A DNA stretch of 64,000 nucleotides from an uncultured Bacteroidales bacterium (GCA_903877385.1 CAIRDP010000010.1:1-64000); one strand, 5' to 3'; positions 52,448-62,883 are shown, numbered from the stretch's first letter. Numbers and translations: made by a program. Notes: generated by a model from the sequence alone, not told the origin.

Positions 52448-52906
52448 TCAGGCTTTTTTAAAGCTGATAACGGCTTTCGCAGATTTTATTTCAACGTAAC
52501 TCATCGCTATAATGTTTTTCACAATTTCCTTTTTTGATTTCTTTATTTCAACTTCAAGTTTAATGCCTTCATCATTTGCTTCCACAACCAGGCCTTCGGC
52601 TTTGGTCCCGTTCACCGTGGCCACCTCGAGTTTTTTCCCGATGTACCTCTGGTACTGCCTGGGTACTTTCAGGGGGCGGTCGGCACCTGCAGAAGAAACC
52701 ACCATGTCAAAATCCTCGGTTTCACGGTCAAGATTCTGCTCCAGGTACCTGCTAAGCCCCTTGCAGTCATCAATTGTGACCCCATGGTCACCGTCGATGA
52801 ATACCATGATATGGTTCGAAGCCTTAATCACGACCTCAATCAGGAACTTATCCGAACCCCGGAGAAAATTCTGAATTAAACCAATGAGCTGCTTTTCAGT
52901 TATCAT
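52448..52906 (-). CDS. rimP: Ribosome maturation factor RimP
   Basis: This 152-residue protein helps assemble the 30S subunit. The N-terminal domain has FLIEVVIKASNHIMVFIDGD and VTIDDCKGLSRYLEQNLDRE, the usual RimP pattern (DGDxGVTIDDC). The C-terminal SH3-like domain follows with VSSAGADRPLKVPRQYQRYI. It starts the rimP-nusA-infB cluster on the minus strand. A stem-loop at 52996-53017 lies upstream and may be the terminator of the next gene. Confidence 0.95.
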   Translation of the reverse strand: MITEKQLIGLIQNFLRGSDKFLIEVVIKASNHIMVFIDGDHGVTIDDCKGLSRYLEQNLDRETEDFDMVVSSAGADRPLKVPRQYQRYIGKKLEVATVNGTKAEGLVVEANDEGIKLEVEIKKSKKEIVKNIIAMSYVEIKSAKAVISFKKA

Positions 52907-52995
52907 GTATTTATAACGTAAGCGGATGAGGTAGCCGGAAAGCCCGGCAAAACTCCGTTTAAGCGAAAAAACCGACCGGAGTTTATTTCAGCAAA

Positions 52996-53017
52996 CGAGG
53001 GGACTCTCGTCCCCTCG
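52996..53017. terminator. Stem-loop between the GIY-YIG-like gene and rimP
   Basis: CGAGGGGAC and GTCCCCTCG form perfect 9-bp arms around a TCTC loop, downstream of the gene at 53089. The following T content is weak, so it may be a transcript-end or processing hairpin. Confidence 0.5.
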
Positions 53018-53088
53018 TCACTGAATCAACCTAAATCCGCAGCAAAGATAAGCGGATTTATTGTAAAACCAAAATTATACAGTATTCT

Positions 53089-53454
53089 TTATGCGAAATT
53101 GAAATTTACGCTCTCTTCTTTTTCTTCGGTTTGAGAAGCCATGTTGAATTCCTCCATCCATTCTTCGGTGCGGTTCGACAGGCTCTTGATGTCAGTCGCA
53201 GAAACCAGTTCATACAGCAGGTACTTGAGTTTTGATGAAAGCATGAAATACCTTAATGGAACGTTAGGTTCATAAGGCTGGAAATGCTTGAGTACGGCTT
53301 CCCGAAGATTTTCGGTGAAACCTACGTACCTGCAACGTTTGTGATCTGAACCTGCCTGGCCATCGGAAAGGATTGCGTAAACTGCCGGCATACTGGGGAC
53401 CATCTCAAGTGTAAGCTCGCTAAGGATCAGTCCGGGATTTTTCTTGGTATTCAT
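53089..53454 (-). CDS. GIY-YIG-fold-like small protein
   Basis: In this 121-residue protein, PSMPAVYAILSDG and the later CRYVGFTENLREAVLKHF match the GIY...YIG core of small endonucleases: the first motif is degenerate (AVY), the second is YVG, and NLREAV carries the usual Arg. A following Glu in MEEFNM could be the metal-binding Glu. It is a single gene between rimP and the WG-repeat protein. Whether it still cuts DNA is uncertain because both tripeptides are altered. No known partner is adjacent. Confidence 0.65.
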   Translation of the reverse strand: MNTKKNPGLILSELTLEMVPSMPAVYAILSDGQAGSDHKRCRYVGFTENLREAVLKHFQPYEPNVPLRYFMLSSKLKYLLYELVSATDIKSLSNRTEEWMEEFNMASQTEEKEESVNFNFA

Positions 53455-53521
53455 GGTTCTGTAATGGTAAAGTTGGAAGCAGATTTATTATAACATATAA
53501 AAGACATAACAAAGATACTAC

Positions 53522-53560
53522 AAAAAATCCCCCGATGCAACAGCAAAGGGGGATTTTTTT
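53522..53560 (-). terminator. Terminator behind the WG-repeat gene
   Basis: AAAAATCCCCC and GGGGGATTTTT arms around a 14-base loop, with T runs on both sides; on the minus strand it follows the WG-repeat gene. Confidence 0.75.
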
Positions 53561-53564
53561 TTAA

Positions 53565-54752
53565 TTATTTATTGAAACTTCCGCAATGGTCATACATATA
53601 GTTAATTACGAGAGTTCCTGAACTGTTAATAAAGCCCCATTTTAAGCCCTTGCGAACCTGGGCAAATCCATGGCTGTAATCCTCAACGGCATCAAACTGG
53701 GGATTGGTGAGATACCTGCCGGTTTGGTCGATGAAACCCCATTTGGTAACTTTTTTAATCCTGGCCGAACCTCCGCAGAAGTCTTCAGCACCCTCGAATT
53801 GCAGGTTTATTGCAAAAGATCCCGAGGGTTCAATAAAGCCCCAGGATTTACCTTTTCGCACCCTGGCAAGACCTTCAACAAAGTCGCCGGCCTCATCGAA
53901 CTGGGGATTGATCTTCCAGCTACCTTTATCATCTATATATCCCCACTGGTGCATCTTTTTAGCCCTGGCAAGGCCGCTGTTGAAATCACCCAAGTCTTCA
54001 AACTGCAGGTTGACAACATAGGCCCCTGTTTTATCGATAAATCCCCATTGGGTCCCTTTTCTTACCCTCGCATAGCCTTCATGAAAATCTTCCTCATCGC
54101 TGAACTGGGGATTGATCACCCAGCGGCCAGTTTGATCCACATATCCCCAGTCCTTGCCAAAATGTGCCCTTGCAAGACCATCGGAAAACTCTCCCAGGGA
54201 GCTGAACTGAGGGTTAATTACAAATTTACCCCTGGTGTCGATATAACCCCAGGCGATTCCCTGTTTCACCCTGGCCAGGCCATCGTGAAAATCGTCGGCT
54301 TCGGCAAACTGGTAATCAATCACTATCATTCCCTTATTGTCGATGAACCCCCATTTTTTAAATTTATAAACCCTCGCGAGGCCTTCACTGAAATCCTGGG
54401 CCACGTCAAACTGGGGATTGATCACATAGCTTCCTTTGCTGTCGACATAACCCCAGTCACCCATTTTTCTGACCCTTGCAAGGCCATCAGAAAAATTTTC
54501 GGCATCATCAAACTGGAGATTGATCTGGTAAACTCCATTCGTATCAATATAGCCCCAGTTCTTATAAACCTTTACTGCAGCCATCCATTTGCAGCATTTC
54601 TCCCTTTTTGGAGGCGGCTCCTGGGGCTTCTGTTGGGTGGTTAGGGCAGGGCCGGCGGTATTATCCTTGTTTTTATCCTTGCTCTTTTTCCCTGCCTGAC
54701 CCTGTGCGATAAAAGCCATCAGCACAAAGACGATGATAAACATGTTTTTCAT
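53565..54752 (-). CDS. WG-repeat protein (ten repeats)
   Basis: This 395-residue secreted protein has a signal peptide (MFIIVFVLMAFIAQGQAG), a Lys/Pro-rich linker, then ten tandem repeats of about 32 residues of the WGYIDxxGxxxINPQF type, for example WGYVDSKGSYVINPQFD. Each repeat is a beta-structured unit; related proteins are widespread in Bacteroidota and their function is not well known. The array is complete and in frame. It lies upstream of a good terminator (53522-53560) and downstream of the frameshifted TonB receptor gene on the same strand. Confidence 0.9.
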   Translation of the reverse strand: MKNMFIIVFVLMAFIAQGQAGKKSKDKNKDNTAGPALTTQQKPQEPPPKREKCCKWMAAVKVYKNWGYIDTNGVYQINLQFDDAENFSDGLARVRKMGDWGYVDSKGSYVINPQFDVAQDFSEGLARVYKFKKWGFIDNKGMIVIDYQFAEADDFHDGLARVKQGIAWGYIDTRGKFVINPQFSSLGEFSDGLARAHFGKDWGYVDQTGRWVINPQFSDEEDFHEGYARVRKGTQWGFIDKTGAYVVNLQFEDLGDFNSGLARAKKMHQWGYIDDKGSWKINPQFDEAGDFVEGLARVRKGKSWGFIEPSGSFAINLQFEGAEDFCGGSARIKKVTKWGFIDQTGRYLTNPQFDAVEDYSHGFAQVRKGLKWGFINSSGTLVINYMYDHCGSFNK

Positions 54753-54816
54753 ACTGTCCGGTTTTAATTTCTCGGGCCAAACTACAAAAAAAAATCAAAT
54801 AATAAAAAAAAACAGC

Positions 54817-57226
54817 TTACCAGTCGACCATGATGCCGACGGCAGGGAGGATTGTGCCTGTATTATTCGGAATGGTCCTGAGCACATACCTCAGGTTCCC
54901 TTCGGGATCAACATATGTTTTGATGCTGCCATCTGCCTGGGTGTTTACTAGGGCATCGGGCTGCTGTGCTTTCATGTTCAAGACATTCTGAATATCGAGG
55001 TAAAACATCAGTGACCATTTTTTAAAATAAAAGGCCTTGTCAACACGGATATCGAGCTGGTTGAAGTCGTTAAGCCGCAGGGTGTTATACTGGCTGTAAT
55101 CGAGGTAACCCCGTCCCTGGGCATTCCATGCTGCCACCAGGCTTGATTTGTTATAGTCCCATGGGGTATACGGGGCCCCCTCCTGCATACCTGTATTTAA
55201 GGCCAACCTGCCAGTTGTATTTGAACGTCCTGCTTACGGTAAAGTTCAGCAGGTTGCGGTTATCCCAGGAAGAAGGAATATACGTTCCGTAAAAATTCGT
55301 GAATTCACTCCTGACAAATGTGTACGACAGTATGACATTGAACCCAAACAGCTTGATATCCCTGAACAAAACCTCAAATCCATAAGCTCTTCCTTTTGAG
55401 ACTGACAATACCGGTTCATCCCCGCTTATCCCGAAATCACTCCCTTTGCTGGCAAGGGAAACAGAATCATACAACGACATGGGATAATGCCTGTAATATT
55501 TGTAAAAGCCTTCAAGCGAGACCTTGGCATTGGCCCTGTACTGGTATTCAAGCCCCAGGACAATGTGGTCACATGAAATATAACGGATGCCCAGGGAATC
55601 ATTAACCAGGGTCCCCTTGTTATCCCTGAATCCAAGGGTTGTGTAGGCAGGCAACTGGTAATATCTCCCGGTATTGAAATTCAGGTACCAGGCCTTTGCA
55701 AACCGGTAGGATGCAGAGAATCTCGGGGAGGCCTGTGAAAGGGGATTGCTCATCAGGCCGGAATAAGTGTTTCCGTCGAATCTCAGCCCAAGGGAAAGCT
55801 GCAGCTTTTCGTCGAAAAGGCCCCTGCCGACCTGGCCAAAGGCAGAGTATTTCCAAAGGTCAAGAAAAGAACTGTAATCGAGCAGCCTTACTGAATCCCT
55901 GAGAAAGACTTTCTGGTAGGTATGGTTGGTATAAACAGCATATTCAAGTCCTGCGCCGTAACTTATCTTCCAGTTATGGAGGTCGGTTACTCCTTCGTAC
56001 CTGAACTTGTTTTCGATTTCCTGGGATTTCAGTTTTAAAATCAGGCTGTCGGGAACTTCTATATTGCCCGAATATTTGGTTTCCTCGTTATCAAGCATAT
56101 TGCGGCTTAATACCCAGGTGTCGTTTCCTTTCTTGCGAAAATGCCTGTAAACCAGGCCGATGGTATAGCTCCACTGGTAATAATCGGGAAGGTACCCAAG
56201 TATGTACCTTTGTGATTCATCAGGATTCTTAATCCCCGTATTCAGCTTTGAATTGTCAAGCGAACCAATTGAGATAAGAGAGAGCTGGTCTTTTGGTGTT
56301 ATATTCCACTTGTATTTCAGCTGGTAATCATTATAGGTAGGAAGGAAGGGCAGTTTCAGTGCACTGAAAAGGAACTGAAGGTATGAACGGCGGACCGAAA
56401 AAATCAGTGTTGAATTTTTGGAAACAGGGCCGTTCAGTGTAAGCCCAACATCACTTGAACCGATAGTGAACCTACCTCCCCATTTATCCTTGCTGCCATC
56501 TATCTGAGTCATTTCAAGAACCGAACTGAGAGTGTTCCCCCGCCTTGCCTGGAACGAGCTTGAATAAAGATCGATCTGCCGTATGAAATCCACGTTGATA
56601 ATGCCTGCCGATCCCCCGGAAGAACCCTGGGTGGCAAAGTGATTTATATTCGGGATCTCAACCCCGTCAAGGTAAAACCTGTTCTCGCCCGGACCACCTC
56701 CCCTGACTACGATATCGTTCCTGAATGAAACGGTTTGTGCAACACCGGGCAGCGACTGAATAACCTTGGAAATATCCCGGTTGGCTCCCGGACTTTTTTC
56801 GATCTCCTGGATACTGAGAGACTGGACCGACAATGGGCTTTCTTCTTTTTTTTCATTCAGTGACGGACGAACTTCCACAGTTTGCAGATTAACTGCCGAT
56901 TCATCCAGGGCAATATCAAAAAAAACAGTATGGGATTTTGTGACGAGGAAATCTGCAGTGACTTTTTTTTCATAGCCGAGAACAGAAACTACAAGCCGGA
57001 CATAGCCGGGGTCAATTTTCCGGAGAATAAAATTCCCGGCCGAATCGGATGTCGTACCATGGGTGGGCTGCCCGTCGATGATGATATTTGCATAGGGAAT
57101 TGCCTGGTTGTTCTTATGGTCGTATAGTCTTCCGCGAACTTCCCCCGACTGGGCCAGGGCCTTATTCACCGTAAGCTGTAGCATAAGAAACAGGAAGAGG
57201 AACAGGGCGGTACATAGGTGTTTCAT
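54817..57226 (-). pseudogene. TonB-dependent receptor, split by a +1 frameshift
   Basis: The N-terminal part (55151-57226) has a signal peptide, a carboxypeptidase-regulatory-like domain (VRGRLYDHKNNQAIPYANII), a plug domain (VIQSLPGVAQTVSFRNDIVV then RGGGPGENRFYLDGVEIPNI) and most of the barrel, ending out of frame in AGGGPVYPMGL. The C-terminal part (54817-55206) continues in another frame as GAPYTPWDYNKSSLVAAWNA and ends in the normal ILPAVGIMVDW. The shift is in a five-G run on the minus strand (55176-55180); removing one G restores YAGGAPYTPWD and gives an 802-residue receptor. It could be a real mutation, phase variation, or a homopolymer sequencing error. Confidence 0.85.
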
Positions 57227-57399
57227 CAGATCAGATTATATTAAATCGGACTAATTAACGACAATTTTCGTGCCAGCACAAATCATGCATGAATTTTTGT
57301 CATGTTAGGCCGGCAATAATAGAGCTTTTTGTATGGAGGGTTGCGGCCGTATAATTGATTTTTGTATTTTTAAGGCTGGATAATTCTGAAAGGAATCCC

Positions 57400-58575
57400 A
57401 TGAACCCCAAAAGAATACTTGTATTTCTTGTCCTGTTTCTGTTCATTGTCCGCCCCGGCCTTTCGCAGCAGCCCGACTCGCTGCTGAGCAAAGTGGAACA
57501 GTGGAAGCTGAAGCACCTTATCAAAGGGCTGGATATCCAGGTATACGCCGATGCTTACTATGTTGGTAACATAGGCGGCTCGATTCCCACCTCCCACACT
57601 TATGAATTTCAGTCAAACAGCCCTTACATCAATGAAGCCAGGGTGAATATGTTCGACGTCATGATGAATTACAATACACGCTGGACAAGGATGACAGCAG
57701 AGTTCAGGCTCGGCGACCAGCCTTTGCTCTTATCCAATTCAACGGCCCAATGGACAAATTACCTGAACCAGGTATCGCTTGGGTTTACTTTTGGGAAAGG
57801 CTTATGGATTGATTTCGGGTTCATCGAAAGCCAGCTTGGGGTAGAGTCATCCATGCCCATAAATAATCTGTTAAGCACCTGTACTGTCGGGTCATACTTC
57901 GAACCCAGTTCAGTACTCGGAGGATTTTTATCCTATACAACCAATGACGAGATTTGGACGATGGGTGTATGGGCGGGCAACCAGTTTTCACTTCCCGATG
58001 GCAAAAACATACATGTCACGTATGGCTTGGATGTTGCATATAACCCATCGGACAAATTAACTTTGAGCTTTAACAATTACATGGGAAACATCGCAAAAAG
58101 CGGGGTGACTTATTATAAATACCTTGCCTTTAATAATTTTTATGTAACCTACAACCCGCTTCCGAAGTGGTATTTTACCTGCCAGGCAGATGTTGCATTC
58201 CAAAAGGTTTCAAGTACTGAAAAGGATTCAGTAAGAATGGGGACCATGGTATCGGGATTGCTGGGGGCAAAGTATTATTTCCTGCCGAAGTTTGCCATAG
58301 CCCTTAGATCAGAAGTTTTTTATGATCCCCGCAGAATTTTTATCGGGGACAAGTTCAGCGGGAAGACTTCAGATTTCATCATTTACGGCTTAAGTGCGGG
58401 TTTGGAATTCAACCCGGTAAAGGATGCTTATTTCAGGGTTCAATATACTTACCTCACAACGGGCGATCCGGGTGTAAAGCCATTCAACGAGGTTTTATCG
58501 GCTCAGCCGGTATCACATTACTGGCCCGATTACCTGAGGCAATGCTATACCATCACGACCGGGCTGAGATTTTAA
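57400..58575 (+). CDS. Outer-membrane beta-barrel protein, porin-like
   Basis: From the ATG at 57400 (MNPKRILVFLVLF) the protein is 391 residues with a signal peptide ending near RPGLSQQ. The body has many alternating beta strands, e.g. LDIQVYADAYYVGNIGG, GLWIDFGFIESQLGVESSM and AYFRVQYTYLTTGDPG, and ends in CYTITTGLRF, a typical barrel terminus with a final aromatic. It resembles BBP2-type porins that take up small solutes. An upstream in-frame start at 57355 is possible but would put a non-signal segment first. It is divergent from the TonB receptor gene. Confidence 0.8.
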   Translation: MNPKRILVFLVLFLFIVRPGLSQQPDSLLSKVEQWKLKHLIKGLDIQVYADAYYVGNIGGSIPTSHTYEFQSNSPYINEARVNMFDVMMNYNTRWTRMTAEFRLGDQPLLLSNSTAQWTNYLNQVSLGFTFGKGLWIDFGFIESQLGVESSMPINNLLSTCTVGSYFEPSSVLGGFLSYTTNDEIWTMGVWAGNQFSLPDGKNIHVTYGLDVAYNPSDKLTLSFNNYMGNIAKSGVTYYKYLAFNNFYVTYNPLPKWYFTCQADVAFQKVSSTEKDSVRMGTMVSGLLGAKYYFLPKFAIALRSEVFYDPRRIFIGDKFSGKTSDFIIYGLSAGLEFNPVKDAYFRVQYTYLTTGDPGVKPFNEVLSAQPVSHYWPDYLRQCYTITTGLRF

Positions 58576-58582
58576 TCGCTTC

Positions 58583-58676
58583 CTGTAAATTCCCCTCAGC
58601 TCGCTGCGGAATCCGGGTCCGGGGATTGCCGGGGTGAAACCATTGATTCTTTCCCTGTAAATTCCCCGTATGCTTC
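58583..58676. repeat. Dispersed GTAAATTCCCC repeat
   Basis: CTGTAAATTCCCC occurs at 58583-58595 and 58654-58666, the first followed by a TCAGCTCGCTGCGG-type segment and a CCGGGG run. A related copy lies at 27652-27705 inside the start of the deacetylase gene. Confidence 0.6.
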
Positions 58677-58829
58677 GGAAACTTGTGCCGCAGTTGATTT
58701 TCAGGCTAAGCTCCTTCCTTGCATAAGTTTATTAGGCGGGCTCCCATAATATTGTTTGTAAAAATTAGTTATTTACAAGGCAACCTATGTTATCAACTGA
58801 TTGTCATATACACTGCCTATTCTACCTTG

Positions 58830-59909
58830 ATGAAAAAGATGTCTAAACCTGCCCCTTCTCGCCTTAGTCCTCCCGCTAACATACCAGGCCCGGTTAAGCG
58901 GAAGAGATCCTGGCTGAGCATTCATATAATTATTATGAGCTCCCTGGTTGTACTGTCAATAGCACTGAATATATACTACTTAACCAGGAAAGCATCAGCA
59001 CAGAAATCCGCAGTCAGTTCCGCTGAACCTAAAACTCCGTCATCCTTACATTTTTTAAGGGAACAGGAGAACTCCAGCAAGCTTATCCGCCCACTTTTGC
59101 TTGTTGACGGAAGTCCCGAGTCGCCCAGGATGGCCCCTTTAAAATGGGCGCTTACAAGGACCATAAAAGAATGGCAGAAGGACGGGCGTGTCAGCGCGGT
59201 ATCGGTTTATTTAGCCGCCCTGAATGATATGAGCTGGATGGGGATCGGAAGCGAAGAGCAGTATCTCCCCGGCAGCCTGATGAAAGTCCCCATCATGCTG
59301 TATTACCTCAAACAGGAGCAGGAACATCCCGGGGCAATAAACAAGGAGTTCGTTTACGAACGCCCCAAAGTTAGTTTTCCCCAGCAAAATTATGTCGGGG
59401 ATTCAATTATTGCCGGCCGCAAATACAAGATATCAGAGCTTCTGAGGTACATGATAGCCGAATCGGATAACAATGCAACCTTTGTTCTTTCGATGCATAT
59501 CCAGCAGGATGAATACCGACAGATGTTTGTTGACCTGGATATTACGCCTTACGAGGTAAGCAATACTCTTTACTCCATCTCTCCGAAGCAGTACTCGAAA
59601 TTTTTCAGGGTACTTTACAGCGCCACCTACCTTAATGAGCAATTGTCGGAATATGCCCTGGAACTGCTTTCAAAATGTAACTTCAGGGAAGGTCTCGTAA
59701 GGGATATTCCAAAGCAGACCATCGTGGCCCATAAATTCGGCGAAAGAAGCATAGATTATGACATGAATTTCTCGGAATCGGCCATAGTGTTTTATCATTC
59801 AAGTCCTTACCTGCTCATTGTAATGACCAAGGGCAGGGATATCAAGCTCCAGACTGACCTTGTTTCAGAACTTTCGCATGAGATATACCTGAAATACGGT
59901 AATATCTGA
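58830..59909 (+). CDS. Serine hydrolase, class A beta-lactamase-like
   Basis: From the ATG at 58830 (MKKMSKPAPSR) the protein is 359 residues; an open upstream start at 58719 is less likely. It has one membrane segment (IHIIIMSSLVVLSIALNIYY, about 31-50) and an extracytoplasmic serine hydrolase domain. The SxxK motif is S149-L-M-K152 in PGSLMKVP, the SDN motif is S212-D-N214 in AESDNNATF, and KFG in VAHKFGERS takes the place of the KTG motif. A beta-lactamase or peptidoglycan-related role is possible; the KTG change makes true beta-lactamase activity doubtful. It stands alone on the plus strand. Confidence 0.82.
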   Translation: MKKMSKPAPSRLSPPANIPGPVKRKRSWLSIHIIIMSSLVVLSIALNIYYLTRKASAQKSAVSSAEPKTPSSLHFLREQENSSKLIRPLLLVDGSPESPRMAPLKWALTRTIKEWQKDGRVSAVSVYLAALNDMSWMGIGSEEQYLPGSLMKVPIMLYYLKQEQEHPGAINKEFVYERPKVSFPQQNYVGDSIIAGRKYKISELLRYMIAESDNNATFVLSMHIQQDEYRQMFVDLDITPYEVSNTLYSISPKQYSKFFRVLYSATYLNEQLSEYALELLSKCNFREGLVRDIPKQTIVAHKFGERSIDYDMNFSESAIVFYHSSPYLLIVMTKGRDIKLQTDLVSELSHEIYLKYGNI

Positions 59910-59943
59910 AAGCTCCGTATCCCCGGGTTTCAATTTACCAGGT

Positions 59944-62883
59944 TTATAATTTAAGAGAGACCATGAACTGGTCGGCGGGAAGTATAGGGCCGTAAGCCCT
60001 GGAATATCCGAATGAAAGATTGGATTTGATCAGCGAAAACAATACCAGTTCCAGGTCCAGCTGTGCTCCTGTTGAAAAATAGTTCATGTTTGTAAGGTTG
60101 TTGGCCAGGTTAGAGAAGAGACCCATTCCGAAAGCAGAAAACCTTGCATACGTTGAATAGAAACCAAGGAGGCCGACTTTACGGAAGCGGATAGGGGGGA
60201 AGTTGATCTCGGTTGTGAGCTTGGCATAGTTCATGGCACTAAGCTGGTCGATCTGTACTCCCGGGAAACTCTGCATTTCACGGTATTGCTGGGGCGACCT
60301 GTAATCTACCCAGTTGTTCCCGAATCCCCCGAAATAAAAGTAACTGTTGGTTTTACTTGTCTCCCCGAATGACTGCCCGAGAGAAGTCCTGAACCACAGT
60401 GCTGAATTTTTCATGGGCAAAAGAAATCCGAAGTCAAAATTATTGATCAGCTGGGGATAAAATGTTTGTTTTGCCAGGCTGCTGAAGGCATAAACCGACC
60501 AGTCATATCCCTGTTCCGGCTCGATAGCCCCCAGTGATTTCCGGAGGTAGGAACGGTGAAAATTAAGGGTCCCGATATACATTTCCTTATACGAGGACTC
60601 TATATTCTGGTATCCCGGCAATGTCTCCAGGTCGCCGTAGGCCGCGAGTTTGACGTACAACTCGGTCCTTGAAGGGCTCATCCGCATAAACACATGATTG
60701 TATTTGCCCGAGAACATATAACCGGCACGGCTGAATTTGGTGGGGCCGAAGATGTCATAAAAGTCGGCATAGTTGTACTGTGCCTGGAACGTCCAGTTCC
60801 AGTAGGTGTAATCAACAGCCAGGTGGATGGTCTGTTTCAGCGGCAGGTTGCTGTAAGGGGTAAAGCTCAGCTTGATCGTGAGGTTGTTCAGCATCATGGG
60901 ATCCATGAAATTCAGACGGTAGCCGAAGCCTATATAATTTTTATAGCCCTGGAATATAGGGTAGGCCCCTGCGAGTTTCAGTTCTTTGATCGGGCTGTAT
61001 TTGGTTTCACTCACTTTAATCGTATCGAGATTCACCTTTGAGGGCGGAGGCAGCATCCAGGTCTTCACAACAGGATTCTGCTTGTAAACCTTCTGGCCGA
61101 GGTAACTGATGGCATTCACATCGGCCAGGGTGTCGATTTTCATCATCCCCGGGATCATACCTTTATAGGTGTATTCGAAGACCAGCATGGAATCTGCTGA
61201 AACGGGAAGCGGCCTGAAAAAACCGCTGCCGGCATTGGTCAGAATCTGTGCTTTGCGGGTTTGAAGGTCTATCCTGTAAACATTTGAAACCCCCGTATAA
61301 TATGAAGTTCCGTAAAGATATTTGCCGTCGGGTGAAAACACGAAATTCATGGCCGGGTTATCTTCAAATTCATAGATCTCCTTGTATTCCTTCTTCCCCA
61401 GCAGTAGATCCGCGGTGTTGAACAGTACTATTTTCTGCCTCCCCCTCACGTCGGAGATCACCCCCGAGAGAAAACGGCCATCGGGCGATATGTCCAGGTC
61501 GCAAATGTCTTTCCCGAAGGGCAGTGAATACAGCTCCTCCCATTTTTTATACGGAGGGATGAACCTCACCAGCGAAGTCCTTCCGCTCATGGTCTGAACT
61601 CCCCAGAGTGAATGATCATGGCTGTTGAATGCAAGGTTCCCTGTACGATCATATTTTATCAGGTCTTTGATTTCGCCTGTTTCAACGTTGACCGACCTCA
61701 GCCCTCTCCAGTCGTTGTTATGGGTTGAGACAAAGATGGTTTTCGAGGAATCATCATATGCCATTGCAGTCACATAGTATAATGAAGGGCTTGGGACTGC
61801 GGATATCTTTTTCTCATGGCCCGTGCTTAGGTCGATGGATGCGATATGGGCCAGTTTGCCGGGGTAGTTCACCGCCACAAACATCTTACCCGCTTTCAGG
61901 TCGACATGCTGAGCCGATACTGATCCCAGGGGTTTGTTCCCGATGGGCCTGTACAGGGTAAGAGGGTGCATTGAGATTTCTGCAATATTTGCTTTCTGAA
62001 AACTGTGCTCCCAGCCAATCCACTGATTCCAGGCATCCTGGACCCTGAGTCCGTAAACCTGCCTGAATTGGGAAGCATAGAAGCGACGGCTGGTATCGGT
62101 ACGGGCATAGAATTCTTTCAGTTTGTCAACTCCGTAGGTATAGGCCAGCCAGCTGTCGAACCTTGTACCGTAAAGGTAAGAGTTCACGCCAACCTGGAAA
62201 TCGATGGTAGTCCCCTCAGTCTCCAGTCCGATCACATTATAAAAAAACGCCGAATCGCGAACCATGGTCCTGAACACCATCTCGTCGTAACCGCCCATAA
62301 CCCTGCCAATGCCGCCCGAAAGCCAGGTTTCCATGAATACGGCAATGCCTTCATGGTACCACCTGGGCGAATACCATCTTGGGGTCGTGAAATAGCTGAA
62401 AAGCATGGATTCAGGGTCTCGGTCATCCACATACACTTTTCCCCCGAAGATGCTTCTTACTACCCGGTCGGTGGTAGAGGCTTTATCGCACATCACCTGG
62501 TGGGTCAGCTCATGGCTCATCAGCCATTGCATACGTTCATTCGCAGGAACGACCGAAAAGGTATAATCAAAGGGGGCAACGGCAATGTTCAGGAAGTTTT
62601 TTGGGATTACGCTGGTGCCGCCGTTACCCACATCTGTAAAGTCATTGAACAGTATATTGGTTTCCTGGGAAGGAATGTAATCCCAGAAATGTTTATGAAA
62701 CAAAAGTGCGTTCTCGAAGGAACGCACGGTATGGGGGACTAAGTATGATGTATTTTTATCGAGGTAAACCAGCCTGACCCGGCCTGTCTGGTATTGTGTG
62801 ACCGTGATATGATTCTGGCTGAAGGTCGGAGGAGTTTGAATCAGGAGTAGAATGGCTGCCAGGCATCCGTAAAGGTGTTTCAT
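59944..62883 (-). CDS. Outer-membrane peptidase-propeller-barrel fusion
   Basis: This is a 979-residue protein with three parts. (1) After a signal peptide (CLAAILLLIQTPPTFSQ) comes a gluzincin-type zinc peptidase with HELTH at 124-128 and the third ligand Glu near 178 (YHEGIAVF). (2) A beta-propeller of TolB/PD40-like repeats follows, such as DLDISPDGRFLSGVISDVRG and NFVFSPDGKYLYGTSYYTG. (3) A C-terminal outer-membrane beta-barrel runs from about residue 660 to FMVSLKL. The peptidase would sit on the periplasmic face or be exported with the barrel. The order is unusual. All three zinc ligands are present. Substrates are unknown. Confidence 0.8.
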   Translation of the reverse strand: MKHLYGCLAAILLLIQTPPTFSQNHITVTQYQTGRVRLVYLDKNTSYLVPHTVRSFENALLFHKHFWDYIPSQETNILFNDFTDVGNGGTSVIPKNFLNIAVAPFDYTFSVVPANERMQWLMSHELTHQVMCDKASTTDRVVRSIFGGKVYVDDRDPESMLFSYFTTPRWYSPRWYHEGIAVFMETWLSGGIGRVMGGYDEMVFRTMVRDSAFFYNVIGLETEGTTIDFQVGVNSYLYGTRFDSWLAYTYGVDKLKEFYARTDTSRRFYASQFRQVYGLRVQDAWNQWIGWEHSFQKANIAEISMHPLTLYRPIGNKPLGSVSAQHVDLKAGKMFVAVNYPGKLAHIASIDLSTGHEKKISAVPSPSLYYVTAMAYDDSSKTIFVSTHNNDWRGLRSVNVETGEIKDLIKYDRTGNLAFNSHDHSLWGVQTMSGRTSLVRFIPPYKKWEELYSLPFGKDICDLDISPDGRFLSGVISDVRGRQKIVLFNTADLLLGKKEYKEIYEFEDNPAMNFVFSPDGKYLYGTSYYTGVSNVYRIDLQTRKAQILTNAGSGFFRPLPVSADSMLVFEYTYKGMIPGMMKIDTLADVNAISYLGQKVYKQNPVVKTWMLPPPSKVNLDTIKVSETKYSPIKELKLAGAYPIFQGYKNYIGFGYRLNFMDPMMLNNLTIKLSFTPYSNLPLKQTIHLAVDYTYWNWTFQAQYNYADFYDIFGPTKFSRAGYMFSGKYNHVFMRMSPSRTELYVKLAAYGDLETLPGYQNIESSYKEMYIGTLNFHRSYLRKSLGAIEPEQGYDWSVYAFSSLAKQTFYPQLINNFDFGFLLPMKNSALWFRTSLGQSFGETSKTNSYFYFGGFGNNWVDYRSPQQYREMQSFPGVQIDQLSAMNYAKLTTEINFPPIRFRKVGLLGFYSTYARFSAFGMGLFSNLANNLTNMNYFSTGAQLDLELVLFSLIKSNLSFGYSRAYGPILPADQFMVSLKL

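Noticed and set aside
57355-57399. Earlier start for the porin-like gene
   Set aside because: The added residues precede a good signal peptide and would bury it.
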